A stretch of 64,000 nt of DNA, from positions 4,898,001-4,962,000 of the forward strand of contig NZ_CP162102.1 of assembly GCF_042466665.1 (NCBI RefSeq), written 5' to 3'. The notes beneath the pieces are model-generated. The model did not search any database, was not told the origin of the DNA, and was given only the letters and a program-made list of their open reading frames with translations. The stretch's first letter is position 1. Each line of letters opens with the position of its first letter. This document shows positions 1 through 8,738 of this stretch, one piece after another. Source of the DNA: Peterkaempfera podocarpi (GTDB taxonomy: Bacteria; Actinomycetota; Actinomycetes; Streptomycetales; Streptomycetaceae). The translations under genes and the position numbers were made by a program.

Positions 1-2
1 AC

Positions 3-854
3 TCGCTGGACGCCGCGGCAGGTGTGGTCTGCGTCGGCACCCGCGGCGGCGGAGTGCAGGTGCGGTCCGCCGCCGACGGCACCGAACTGTGGCGGGCGGC
101 CGACGCCCAGCAGGACTACGAGACCCCGCAGTCCGGCCCCGCGGTCGTCGGCGACTGCGTCCACTACTACGGCGGCGGCCGGCTGCGCGCCGCGGATCTG
201 CGCACCGGCCGGATCCGCTGGACCGTGGCGGTCGGCGAGGACGTCCCCTCGCGCCCCGTACTGCGGGACGGCACGCTCTATGTCACCGCGGGCACCCGGG
301 TCCTCGCCCTGGACGCCGCCAGCGGGGCGGAGCGCTGGCGCTTCGAGGCGCCGGTGGTGCTCTTCACCCCGCCCGCCCTGGACCCGGCCGACGGCCCGCA
401 CCCCGAGCTCGGCCTCTATGTCGCCGACTACCTCGGCACCCTCTACGCCCTGGACGCCGCCACCGGCCACCCGCGCTGGCACGGGCGCACCGCGAGCCGT
501 CAGGGCGCTGAGCCCGTGGTGGTGGCAGGAGGCTCGGTCCTGCTCGCCGGCGGTGAGACGGTCTTCGCCTTCGACGCGGTCAGCGGCCGGGAGCTGTGGC
601 GCTATGCCGCCCGGGGCGAGGTGGTCGGCTCACCGGCGGTCGCCGGGGACCTGGTCCACATCGGCAGCCGGGACCACTCCCTGCACACCGTCGACCTCGC
701 CACCGGCAGGCTGCGCTGGGAGCTCGGGACCAAGGGCGAACTCACCGGCTCCCCGGTCGCGGTGGACGGCAAGGTCTTCGTCGGCAGCAAGGACCGCTGC
801 GTCTACGCGCTCCACTCGGTCTACGGCACCGCCATCCCCGGCGACCGCTCCTGA
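3..854 (+). CDS. PQQ-like beta-propeller repeat protein (5' truncated by window edge)
   Basis: The reading frame is open from the left edge and continues upstream of the first possible GTG at 24, so only the C-terminal part is visible. It shows repeated blade signatures of the pyrrolo-quinoline-quinone-like propeller: LDAASG, W(R)F, YALDAATGHPRW, FAFDAVSGRELWRY, VDLATGRLRWEL, VYALHS, spaced about 40 residues apart. In actinomycetes such propellers are often the extracellular C-terminal domain of Ser/Thr protein kinases or free PQQ-binding-like proteins. No kinase domain is visible here, so the full architecture is unknown. It converges with galE across a short gap. Confidence 0.85.
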   Translation, partial: SLDAAAGVVCVGTRGGGVQVRSAADGTELWRAADAQQDYETPQSGPAVVGDCVHYYGGGRLRAADLRTGRIRWTVAVGEDVPSRPVLRDGTLYVTAGTRVLALDAASGAERWRFEAPVVLFTPPALDPADGPHPELGLYVADYLGTLYALDAATGHPRWHGRTASRQGAEPVVVAGGSVLLAGGETVFAFDAVSGRELWRYAARGEVVGSPAVAGDLVHIGSRDHSLHTVDLATGRLRWELGTKGELTGSPVAVDGKVFVGSKDRCVYALHSVYGTAIPGDRS

Positions 855-952
855 GCCCGGACGACCACCCGGCCGGAGGGGCCCCCGGCGCCGCCCGGCA
901 CCCCTGAGGGGAGGCGTACCGCCGCGGGCCTTCCGCGCCCCCGGTGCGGTGG

Positions 953-1935
953 TCAGCGGCGGGCGCCGGGGTGGCGCAGGCACCAGCCGTCCCAGGCCGA
1001 GGCCACCATCTCGGTCACCCCGTGGCGGGCGGTCCAGCCCAGCTCCTTGCGGATGAGGTCGGCGGAGGCCACCACCCGGGCGGGGTCGCCGGGCCGCCGC
1101 GGCGTGATCTCGCCGCCGGTGTCGTACCCCGTCACCCGGCCGATCACATCGAGCATCTCCCGTACCGAAACCCCCTCGCCGCGTCCGATGTTGAGCACCA
1201 GCGAGGTTTCGCCCGCCGGATCGGCGGTCAGGCGCTCCGCGGCGGCGACATGGGCGGAGGCGATGTCGGAGACATGGATGTAGTCACGGATACAGGTGCC
1301 GTCGGGCGTCGGGTAGTCCGCGCCGAAGATCCGCGGCGCCGCGCCCGCGGTGAGCCGCTCGAAGACCATCGGGACCAGGTTGGAGACCCCGGCGTCGGAG
1401 AGCTCCGGGGTGGCCGCGCCGGCGACGTTGAAGTACCGCAGCGACACGGTGGAGATGCCGTGGGCCCGGCCGGCCGCCTTCACCAGCCACTCACCGGCGA
1501 GCTTGGTCTCCCGTAGGGGCTCATCGGGTCGCAGGGTGTGCTTTCCGTCACCAGATCCGTGTCGGGCATGCCGTAGACGGCGGCGGAGGACGAGAAGAGG
1601 AAGCGCCGCACCCCGGCGGCGGCGGTGGCCTCCAGCACCGTCTGCAGGCCCTGGAGATTCTCCCGGTAGTAGTGGAACGGCCGCTCCACGGACTCGCCGA
1701 CCTGCTTCTTCGCGGCGACATGGACGACACCGGTCACCTGGTGGTCACTCAGCGTCCGGTCCAGCAGCGCGCGGTCCAGGACGGAGCCCCGGACCAGGGG
1801 GGTGCCCTCGGGCAGTCGCGTGGCGTCGCCGGTGGAGAGGTCGTCGAGCACGACGACCTGCTGGCCGGCCCGGCGCATCGCATGTACCACATGTCCGCCG
1901 ATGTATCCGGCACCGCCGGTGATCAACCAGGTCAT
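953..1935 (-). CDS. galE: UDP-glucose 4-epimerase GalE, apparent frameshift
   Basis: An extended short-chain dehydrogenase that interconverts UDP-glucose and UDP-galactose for surface polysaccharide. The N-terminal part (1935 down to about 1512) has the NAD-binding TGGAGYIG motif and SSSAAVYG. The C-terminal part (from about 1512 down to 953) has LRYFNVAGA and NIGRGEGVSVREML. The two halves lie in different frames: the first runs into SPYGRPSSPVSGW-stop, while a one-base shift at the CCC at 1510-1512 gives SPYGETKLAGEW, restoring the catalytic YxxxK motif. A single missing C/G therefore breaks the gene, either truly or as a sequence error. The likely -10 box sits so close to the ATG that the mRNA may be leaderless. 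Its place beside glycosyltransferases fits sugar-nucleotide supply for the wall polymer. Confidence 0.88.
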
Positions 1936-1941
1936 ACCAGG

Positions 1942-1947
1942 ATCATA
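1942..1947 (-). promoter_or_regulatory. -10 box of galE, leaderless arrangement
   Basis: On the minus strand a TATGAT hexamer ends 6 nt before the galE ATG at 1935. That places the expected transcription start on or beside the A of the start codon. No Shine-Dalgarno sequence precedes this ATG, so a leaderless transcript is inferred. No convincing -35 box is seen. Confidence 0.5.
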
Positions 1948-2156
1948 GGATGTCGGGTTCTTAGGAGCGCAGTGGTCCCCCGAGGGGGGCCGACACGGTC
2001 CGTTATTATGGCCCGAGGATTTTTCCGGTCAGAAGGAACATGCCCGGCCCCGGCCGTCAGGTCCCGCGGTCCGGGATCCGGGCAGGACGTACGGCGGCCG
2101 CGGGGGACAGCGGCCGCAGGGACGCCCGCCCTGCCGAACCGAGGGAGCAGGCGCGC

Positions 2157-3790
2157 ATGTCGGGTGGCGAGCCGCGGGTCAGCGTCGTCGTGATCGTTTT
2201 CAATGACGCGCGCCGGATCGCCGATGCCGTGCACTCCGCACTGGACCAGGGCGAGGCCGTGGGCGAGGTGCTGGTGGTGGACGACGCCTCCACCGACGCC
2301 ACCCCCGCCATCCTGGCGCGCCTGGCCGAGAACCACCCCCGGATCAGGGTGATCACCCGCGAGGTCAACAGCGGCGGCTGCGGCACCCCCCGGAACGAGG
2401 GCATCGCTGCCGCCCGCGAGCGCTATGTGACGCTGCTGGACAGCGACGACGTACTGCCCCCCGACGCCGCCCGCACCCTGCTGGACGCCGCCACCGCCCA
2501 CCGGGCCGACGTGGTCGCCGGTGTCGCCGTCCGCCGCGAGCTGCCCGCCGGCCCGGACACCCCCTGGCAGCGCGAGCTCTACCCCGCCGACGGCGCCGCC
2601 CCGCTGCTGCTGCCCGACGGCATCGGGGAGCGGCCCGCCTTCCTGCGCGACACCCTCTCCGCGGGCAAGCTCTACGACCGCTCCTTCCTGGAGCGCAGCG
2701 GGGTGCGGTTCGCCGAGGGGGACGTCCACTACGAGGACTTCCTCTTCACCGCGCTGGTGTACGCGGCGCGGCCCCGGCTGGTCGCCATCGCCGAGCCGGT
2801 CTACCACTGGCATGTGCGGCGCGCCGCGGGGCGGCAGTCCATCTCGCTGCGCCGCGACGAGATCCGCAACTGGCGGGACCGGGTCGACGCCCACGCGGAG
2901 ACCGTCCGGGTGCTGGAGAAGGCCGGGGAGCCGGAGCTCGCCGCCGCCGCCGGCACCAAGTTCCTCGACTACGACCTGCGGATGTACGTCCGTGAGCTCG
3001 GCACCCGCACGTCGGCTACCGCGCCGAGTGGTGGCGGATCACCCGGGAGCACCTGGGCGGCTTCGACCCCGCGGTGCTCTCCGCCGCCAAGCCGGCCGGA
3101 CGCTGGATCGCGGCGGTGATCCTCGCCTCGGAGCAGCCGGTCGAGCTGGCCCGGCTGATCGAGCTGGCCGCCGGACCCGCCCGGCTGGTGCCCCCGTACC
3201 GGACCGACGAGGAGGGCCGCCCGGTGCTCGGCCGGGGCGCCGCAGCCGTCCCCCTGGACGGCCTGGAGAAGATCTCACTGGGCCGGCTGCCGCTCGCGGT
3301 GGACGGCGCGGTCCGCATCGGGCGCCGCTGCGAGGTGCGGCTGCGCCTGCACGAGCTGTACGGCAGGCTGGCGCCCGCCGGCCCGGAGTCGATCTCCCTG
3401 GAACTGCGTTCACGCTCGGGTGCGGAGCCGGTCGCGCTGCGCCATCCGGCGCCGCTCGTCAACTCCGGGGAGACCTGGAACGCCGCTCTCAAGGTGGATG
3501 TCTTCGAACTCGTCCGGGCGGGCCGGGCAGCCGCCCCCATGACCGCCTGGACCATCTGGGCCAACATCCGCTTCGCCGACGGGCGGACCGTGGGCACGGC
3601 CGTCCGGGCCCCCGGCGGCGGTTCGCACCGCTCCTTCGCCTACCGCCCGCCCACGGCGTTCGCGCTGGTCCAGGCCTACACCACGGGCTCCGGCGGGCTG
3701 GCGCTGCGGATCGCGGGCGGCCTGTCCGGCGTCCGCGAGGTGGCCGCCGGCCGGGTGGCCAGAGTGCTGGCGCAGCTGCGCCGGCACTGA
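2157..3790 (+). CDS. Family 2 glycosyltransferase with C-terminal beta domain, apparent frameshift
   Basis: The ATG at 2157 is preceded by GAGGGAG and is preferred over the upstream ATG at 2040. The N-terminal 250 residues are a GT-A fold GT2 domain: VSVVVIVFND, VVDDASTDATP, GGCGTPRNEGI and the DSDD metal-binding motif. It resembles the N-terminal half of the next gene. The frame breaks near 3004: the GT2 frame continues as nonsense (ELGTRTSA...), while a one-base-shifted frame reads HVGYRAEWWRITREHLGGFD and runs on to the stop at 3790. Adding one C to the CCC at 3004-3006 joins the parts. The C-terminal region (about residues 330-540) looks like a beta-rich accessory domain seen after GT2 domains in wall-polymer enzymes. 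Acceptor and donor sugars are unknown. Confidence 0.8.
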
Positions 3791-3898
3791 GCGCAGGCCC
3801 GCAGGACCGCCACCCGGCCGGTCCTGCGGACAGATGTCCATACGCCAGGATGATGCTCGGGGAACACCCGCTCCGGAGCGACAAGAAGGGAAGGTGGC

Positions 3899-6685
3899 AT
3901 GGCCGAGGCGCGTACGCCCGACGTCAGCGTCACGATCATCGTCTACAACGACGAGGAGCGACTGCCGCGCGCCGTACGTTCCGTGCTCGACCAGACGCTG
4001 CACAACCTGGAGGTCGTCATCGCGGACGACTGCTCCACGGACGGTACCGAGCGGGTAGCCCGGCGGCTGGCAGCGGCTGATCCCCGGGTGCGCTACGAGC
4101 GGCTGGAGCGCAACAGCGGCGGCTGCAGCGCCCCGCGCAACCGGGGCATCGCGGTCTCCCGTGCGCCGTATCTGATGTTCCTGGACAGCGATGACGAGCT
4201 GCCCCGGCACGCCTGCAAGTCCATGCTGCTGGTCGCCGAGGAGACGGGGGTGGACTTCGTCACCGGCGAGGTGACCCGTCTTTTCGAGGAGACCGGCCGC
4301 ACCGGCCTGTGGTACCCGCAGCTCTTCGCCGAGTACCGGGTGGTCCACGGGCTGCGGGAGCGCCCCGAGTACTTCACCGACCACCTCTCCACCAACAAGC
4401 TCTACCGCGCCGACTTCATCGCCCGGCACGGCCTGCGCTTCCCCGAGGGCATCCACTACGAGGACCAGCTGTTCTCCGCCCAGGCCTACACATCGGCCGA
4501 CTCCTTCGCGGTGGTGCCGTGGGAGATCTACACCTGGCGGCTGGCCCCGGAGAGCGACTCCATCTCCTCCAGTCGGCACAAGATCCAGAACGTGATAGAC
4601 CGGATCGCGGTCGCCCGGCTGATCGACGCCTACCTCACCGAGGCGGGCCACGCCGACCTGCAGGCGGCCAAGGACCACAAGTTCCTCAGCCACGACATGC
4701 GCCTCTATCTGGGCGATCTGCCGTTCCGCGACCCGGCCTGGCGGGCGGGCTTCACCGAGGCCGTCGGCCCCTATCTGGACCGGATCCCCGACGAGGTCTA
4801 CGCCCGGCTGGCCCGCGACGAGCGGGTCTGCCTGCATCTGCTGCGCAGCGGGCAGGCCGAGGACGCGACGGCGGCGGCCCGCGTCCTGGGCCGCCCGCAG
4901 ACCGGCCCCCGGCACGCCGTCACCGAGGACGGGCGCACCTGGTGGGGCACCGAGGTGCCGCGGGACGAGATCGGCCGGCGGGAACTCGACATCACCGAGT
5001 GGCACCTGCGCGACCATCTCTTCGCCACCGCCCGGATCCGCCATGAGCTGGAGTCGGTGCAGCCGGCCGGCGCGGATCTGCGGCTGCGCATCCGCACCTA
5101 CGACCCGGCCGGCGTGGTCGGCGAGGGCGCCGCGGCCGTGCTCAAGCTCGCCACCAGCGGGGACGCACTGGAGATCCCGCTGCAGCTGACGCCCGACCGG
5201 CCGGGCGAGTACCTCAGCGAGGCGGCGCTGGATGTTCGCGCTGTGCCGGTGCCCCTGGTCGGCTTCGCCGGACGCCGGCACCCCCTGATCTCGCTGGAAC
5301 GCGACGGAGAGCTCCGCTCCGATCTGCTGCTGGCGCCGCAGGACCTGCCGGTACGGCGCGCCGAGGTCATGTACCACGAGGTCGGTGCGCACACGGTGAC
5401 CCTCCGCCCGGAGGGCCGCGGTGCCGGCCGGCTGGAGGTCGAGTGGGAGCGCACCGGTGTGCTGCGCGCCGTCCAGCCGCTCGGGCCCCATCTCAGGACC
5501 GTCAAGCGCAAGGCCGGCCGGGTGAAGCGGATCGTCTCCGGCCACCAGGGCAAGGCCACGGTGTTCGACGCCTTCACCAAGCTGCCGGGCAAGCGGGACC
5601 TGGTGCTCTTCGAGGCCATGGAGGGGCGCGGCTACGCCGACAACCCCCGCTATGTCTACGAGGAGCTGATGCGCCGCAACCTGCCGCTGGACGTCGTCTG
5701 GTCGCACAGCGGCGACACCACCTCGTTCCCCGCCGGGGTCCCGCTGGTGCGGCGCGGCAGCTGGGAGTACGTCAGGACGCTGGCCCGCGCCCGGTACTGG
5801 GTGGACTCGCACAACCTCCCGCAGATCTACCGCAAGCCGGAGGGCACCCGCTATCTGCAGACCTGGCACGGCCAGACCATGAAGACCATGGGCTTCGACG
5901 TGCCGGCGCTGCGGATGGCCGCTCCCGAGGTGCAGCAGCGGCACCGCGAGTCGGTGGCCCGCTGGGACATGCTGGTCTGCCCCAGTGCGGAGTTCGAGCG
6001 GACCTTCGTCGTCCCCGCCAATGAGTACACCGGCGATCTGGTGCGGTCCGGCTACCCGCGCAATGACGTGCTGGTGCGCTGGGAGGAGCCGGAGCAGCTG
6101 GAGCTGGCGGCCCGGGTGCGGGAGCGGCTGAAGATCCCCGACGGGCGGAAGATGCTGTTGTACGCGCCCACCTTCCGGGATGCGGCGCGCAACTCCGGCC
6201 GGTCGATCCGGGTCGACTTCCAGGCCCTTGTGGAGGAGCTGGGCGAGGACTGGGTGATCGTGGTCCGCGCCCACTACTACGACCGGTTCACGGTGCCGCC
6301 TCAGCTCGGCCATGTGCTGCGCGACGGTTCGGGCTTCGCGGACGTCAACGACCTGGTGCTGGCCTCCGACGCCCTTCTGACGGACTACTCCTCGCTGATG
6401 TTCGACTACGCCAACAGCGGTCGTCCGATCCTGCTCTACACGGACGACTACGAGGCGTACCGCACCAGCGAGCGTGGCACCTACTACGACCTGGAGCAGA
6501 TCGCCCCGGGGCCGATGCTCTCCACCACGCGGGAGCTGGCGGAGGCGCTGCACGACCTGGAGGGCACGGCAGGCCGGTACGCCGACAGCTATGCCCGCTT
6601 CCAGGAGATGTTCTGCTCGTACGAGACGGGCCAGGCAAGCAAGTTGGTAGTGGATGCGTTCTTTGAGGGCGGCAGTGATGAGTAG
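3899..6685 (+). CDS. Bifunctional GT2 glycosyltransferase / CDP-glycerol-type glycerophosphotransferase
   Basis: A 928-residue cytoplasmic, membrane-associated type of protein. Residues 1-240 are a GT2 domain (VSVTIIVYND, ADDCSTDGT, APRNRGI, DSDDELP). Residues 560-920 are a TagB/TagF-like glycerophosphotransferase domain (Glyphos_transf), with the hallmark blocks TWHGQTMKTMG, SGYPRNDVL, YAPTFRD, and DALLTDYSSLMFDYAN followed by RPILLYTDD. This family transfers glycerol-phosphate or a related alditol/sugar phosphate from a CDP-activated donor to a growing teichoic acid chain. The N-terminal domain probably adds a sugar to the repeat. The ATG at 3899 follows GAAGGGAAGG. The next gene starts within its last codons, so the two are co-translated. 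A paralogue of similar layout lies at 22.4-24.7 kb on the other strand. Confidence 0.9.
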   Translation: MAEARTPDVSVTIIVYNDEERLPRAVRSVLDQTLHNLEVVIADDCSTDGTERVARRLAAADPRVRYERLERNSGGCSAPRNRGIAVSRAPYLMFLDSDDELPRHACKSMLLVAEETGVDFVTGEVTRLFEETGRTGLWYPQLFAEYRVVHGLRERPEYFTDHLSTNKLYRADFIARHGLRFPEGIHYEDQLFSAQAYTSADSFAVVPWEIYTWRLAPESDSISSSRHKIQNVIDRIAVARLIDAYLTEAGHADLQAAKDHKFLSHDMRLYLGDLPFRDPAWRAGFTEAVGPYLDRIPDEVYARLARDERVCLHLLRSGQAEDATAAARVLGRPQTGPRHAVTEDGRTWWGTEVPRDEIGRRELDITEWHLRDHLFATARIRHELESVQPAGADLRLRIRTYDPAGVVGEGAAAVLKLATSGDALEIPLQLTPDRPGEYLSEAALDVRAVPVPLVGFAGRRHPLISLERDGELRSDLLLAPQDLPVRRAEVMYHEVGAHTVTLRPEGRGAGRLEVEWERTGVLRAVQPLGPHLRTVKRKAGRVKRIVSGHQGKATVFDAFTKLPGKRDLVLFEAMEGRGYADNPRYVYEELMRRNLPLDVVWSHSGDTTSFPAGVPLVRRGSWEYVRTLARARYWVDSHNLPQIYRKPEGTRYLQTWHGQTMKTMGFDVPALRMAAPEVQQRHRESVARWDMLVCPSAEFERTFVVPANEYTGDLVRSGYPRNDVLVRWEEPEQLELAARVRERLKIPDGRKMLLYAPTFRDAARNSGRSIRVDFQALVEELGEDWVIVVRAHYYDRFTVPPQLGHVLRDGSGFADVNDLVLASDALLTDYSSLMFDYANSGRPILLYTDDYEAYRTSERGTYYDLEQIAPGPMLSTTRELAEALHDLEGTAGRYADSYARFQEMFCSYETGQASKLVVDAFFEGGSDE

Positions 6686-7859
6686 CGCCGGCGGCACGAC
6701 GGCGGTCGGCGCCACCGACCGTTCGCGCAACATCTTCTTCGTCGGGATCGACGTCGACTCCATGGGCGGCTCCCAGCGGGTGCTGCACACCCTGGCCCAG
6801 GGCATGGGCGACCGGGGCCACCGGGTCGAGCTGATCGGCATCCGGCCCAGTCCGGAGCCCTTCCGGTACTACGCCGACCCTTCCTACCGGCACACCACCC
6901 TCTACTCGGAGCCGCCGCAGCCCGCCTGGCATCCGCGTACCCTGGGCGAGCAGATCAGCCCCGCCCGACGGATCGAGGCCCGCCAGGCGCGGTCGGACCG
7001 CGAGCAGGCGCGGGTGAGGCTGACCGAGCGGCTGAGCCGGGTGAACGACGGCTACCTGGTCATAGGGTCACCGTGGGCCGCCGACTGGATCCTCAGCCTC
7101 GACTGGCAGCACCTCCGGGGCATCGGCCAGTACCACGAGTCGTTCCAGCAGGCCCGTACCTCGGCCAACCTGGGACTGATCAAGCGTCACTATGCGCTGC
7201 TGGACAAGACGCTGGTGCTGAGCGAGGGCGACGCGGTGGAGTTCCGCAACGAGCGGCTGCCCAACATCTCGGTGATGCCCAACCCGCTGCCCTTCCACCC
7301 GGACCAGGCCGCCCCGCTGGACACCCGGCGGATCGGCGCGGTGGGCCGGCTGGACCCGGTGAAGCGGCTGGACCGGCTGGTGGAGGCATTCGCCGCGGCC
7401 GCCGCCGACCGCCCCGGCTGGGAGCTCCACCTCTTCGGTGAGGGACCCCTGGAGGGCGGGCTGCGGGCCCAGGCCGTGCGGCTGGGTATCGCGGACCGGG
7501 TCGTCTTCCGGGGCACCGCGTCCGACATGGCGTCGGCCTACCGCGAGCTGTCGCTGGTGGCCCTCACCAGTGAGCGGGAGGGACGCCCGATGGCCCTGGC
7601 CGAGGGCTCGGCCTGCGGCGTCCCCTGTGTCTCCTTCGATGTCTCCGGCGGTGTACGGGAGCTGGTCGCCGACGGCCGCACCGGCACCCTGGTGCCGCCC
7701 GGCGACGTACCCGCCTTCGCGGCGGCGCTCGGCACCCTGATGGACGACCCGGAGCTGCGTCTGCGGTACGGCGCCGCCGCCCGTGAGCATGTCGCAGGGC
7801 TGTCCCTGCCGGCGGTGCTGGACCGCTGGGAGGAGCTCTTCCGCGAGATCGACCGCTGA
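6678..7859 (+). CDS. GT4 family glycosyltransferase
   Basis: A GT-B fold retaining glycosyltransferase of about 393 residues. The C-terminal Rossmann half carries the family features: AVGRLDPVKRLDRLVEAF, HLFGEGPLEGGL, VVFRGTASDM, and the donor-binding E-x7-E region TSEREGRPMALAEG followed by SACGVPCVSFD. The N-terminal part starts IFFVGIDVDSMGGSQRVLHTL, the glycine-rich acceptor loop. The ATG at 6678 is chosen: it overlaps the upstream stop by 8 nt and has GAGGGCGG before it. A hairpin directly after the stop ends the transcript. It probably adds a hexose to the polymer repeat or linkage unit; the substrate cannot be read from sequence. Confidence 0.88.
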   Translation: MSSAGGTTAVGATDRSRNIFFVGIDVDSMGGSQRVLHTLAQGMGDRGHRVELIGIRPSPEPFRYYADPSYRHTTLYSEPPQPAWHPRTLGEQISPARRIEARQARSDREQARVRLTERLSRVNDGYLVIGSPWAADWILSLDWQHLRGIGQYHESFQQARTSANLGLIKRHYALLDKTLVLSEGDAVEFRNERLPNISVMPNPLPFHPDQAAPLDTRRIGAVGRLDPVKRLDRLVEAFAAAAADRPGWELHLFGEGPLEGGLRAQAVRLGIADRVVFRGTASDMASAYRELSLVALTSEREGRPMALAEGSACGVPCVSFDVSGGVRELVADGRTGTLVPPGDVPAFAAALGTLMDDPELRLRYGAAAREHVAGLSLPAVLDRWEELFREIDR

Positions 7860-7860
7860 C

Positions 7861-7903
7861 CTGAGGGGCCCCCGGTGCGCCGTATGCGCCGGGGGCCCCT
7901 CAG
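7861..7903. terminator. Strong hairpin between convergent genes
   Basis: A perfect 15-bp inverted repeat (CTGAGGGGCCCCCGG and its complement) separated by 13 nt begins right after the stop of the GT4 gene. The gene on the other strand converges on it. There is no T-tract, which is common for Streptomyces hairpin terminators. It probably works in both directions. Confidence 0.8.
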
Positions 7904-7942
7904 GGTGCGCTGCGGCGGCGGGGCCCGTCCGGCCCCGGGGGG

Positions 7943-8707
7943 TCATCCCGGTACGGAGATGTGGTGCACGGGGGAGAGGGCGGGGCCGGACCACTTGTCG
8001 CCGGAGAAGTACCAGGCGTAGCTGCCGGAGCGGGTGGGGGTGACCGTGGTGTCCAGCACCCCGGAGATGTTGGGGGCGACTGTCCGCAGGGTGGTCCAGG
8101 TGTCCGAACCGTCGGGCCGGAACTGCAGCTGCACCTGGACGTCTCCGTAGCCGAAGTAGCGGCCGTTGTCCCAGGAGGCGCGGGCGAACCAGCCCGTCAG
8201 ACGGACCGGTGCGCCCGCCGCGGCGCCGGCCGGGGGCGGCGAGGTGAGCAGGGCGGCGCGCTTGACGGAGAAGCCGCCGAGGGTGCCGCTGCGGAAGGCG
8301 TCGCCGTCGTTGGCGTTGACCTGTGCGTCGACGAACCAGGTGCCGGCCTCGTCGTTCCACACCTGGTGCTTCGGGACGCTCACCGAGGCGGACCCGGTGC
8401 AGACGGAGGTGGTCGCGGAGGAGCGCAGGGCCCGGCAGTGCATCGGCGACATCTTGAGGACACCGTACTTGGGTCCCCACACCCCCACCGGGGACACCGA
8501 CTTGATGCCGGAGTCGTCGCCGGCGGTGATGGAGACGGTGAAGGTGGCCTTCTGCTGGATGCCGAGGATCAGGGACCGGCCCTCGTTCACCGTCACCGAC
8601 GTGATGTGGGTGTCCCCGTGCGTCGGGCTGGTGGCGATCGACGGTGCCGCGACGGCCGCGGCGGCGGCGACCCCCGCGACGGCGAGGAGAACGGATCGTC
8701 TGCGCAT
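7943..8707 (-). CDS. Secreted hypothetical protein with beta-sandwich-like sequence
   Basis: The ATG at 8707 follows GGGAGCACC and opens a clear signal peptide: MRRRS, a hydrophobic stretch LLAVAGVAAAAAVA and an Ala-rich cleavage zone (APSIA). The mature part of about 225 residues is Ser/Thr/Val-rich with alternating hydrophobics and two cysteines (MHCRAL, SVCTGS) that could form a disulphide. WFVDAQVNANDGD and the tail (GSYAWYFSGDKWSG) resemble bacterial Ig-like or calcium-binding beta-sandwich repeats. I do not recognise a named family. Its location next to a membrane glycosyltransferase suggests an extracytoplasmic role in the surface polymer locus; this is inference only. Confidence 0.7.
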   Translation of the reverse strand: MRRRSVLLAVAGVAAAAAVAAPSIATSPTHGDTHITSVTVNEGRSLILGIQQKATFTVSITAGDDSGIKSVSPVGVWGPKYGVLKMSPMHCRALRSSATTSVCTGSASVSVPKHQVWNDEAGTWFVDAQVNANDGDAFRSGTLGGFSVKRAALLTSPPPAGAAAGAPVRLTGWFARASWDNGRYFGYGDVQVQLQFRPDGSDTWTTLRTVAPNISGVLDTTVTPTRSGSYAWYFSGDKWSGPALSPVHHISVPG

Positions 8708-8738
8708 GGTGCTCCCAGTATCCCCCACGGGCCGCGCG

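Noticed and set aside
3410..6841. 1143-codon open frame on the minus strand opposite the GT2/CDP-glycerol gene
   Set aside because: A shadow of high-GC codon bias: the plus-strand gene has clear domains, while the antisense product has no motifs and is His/Gly/Val-rich.
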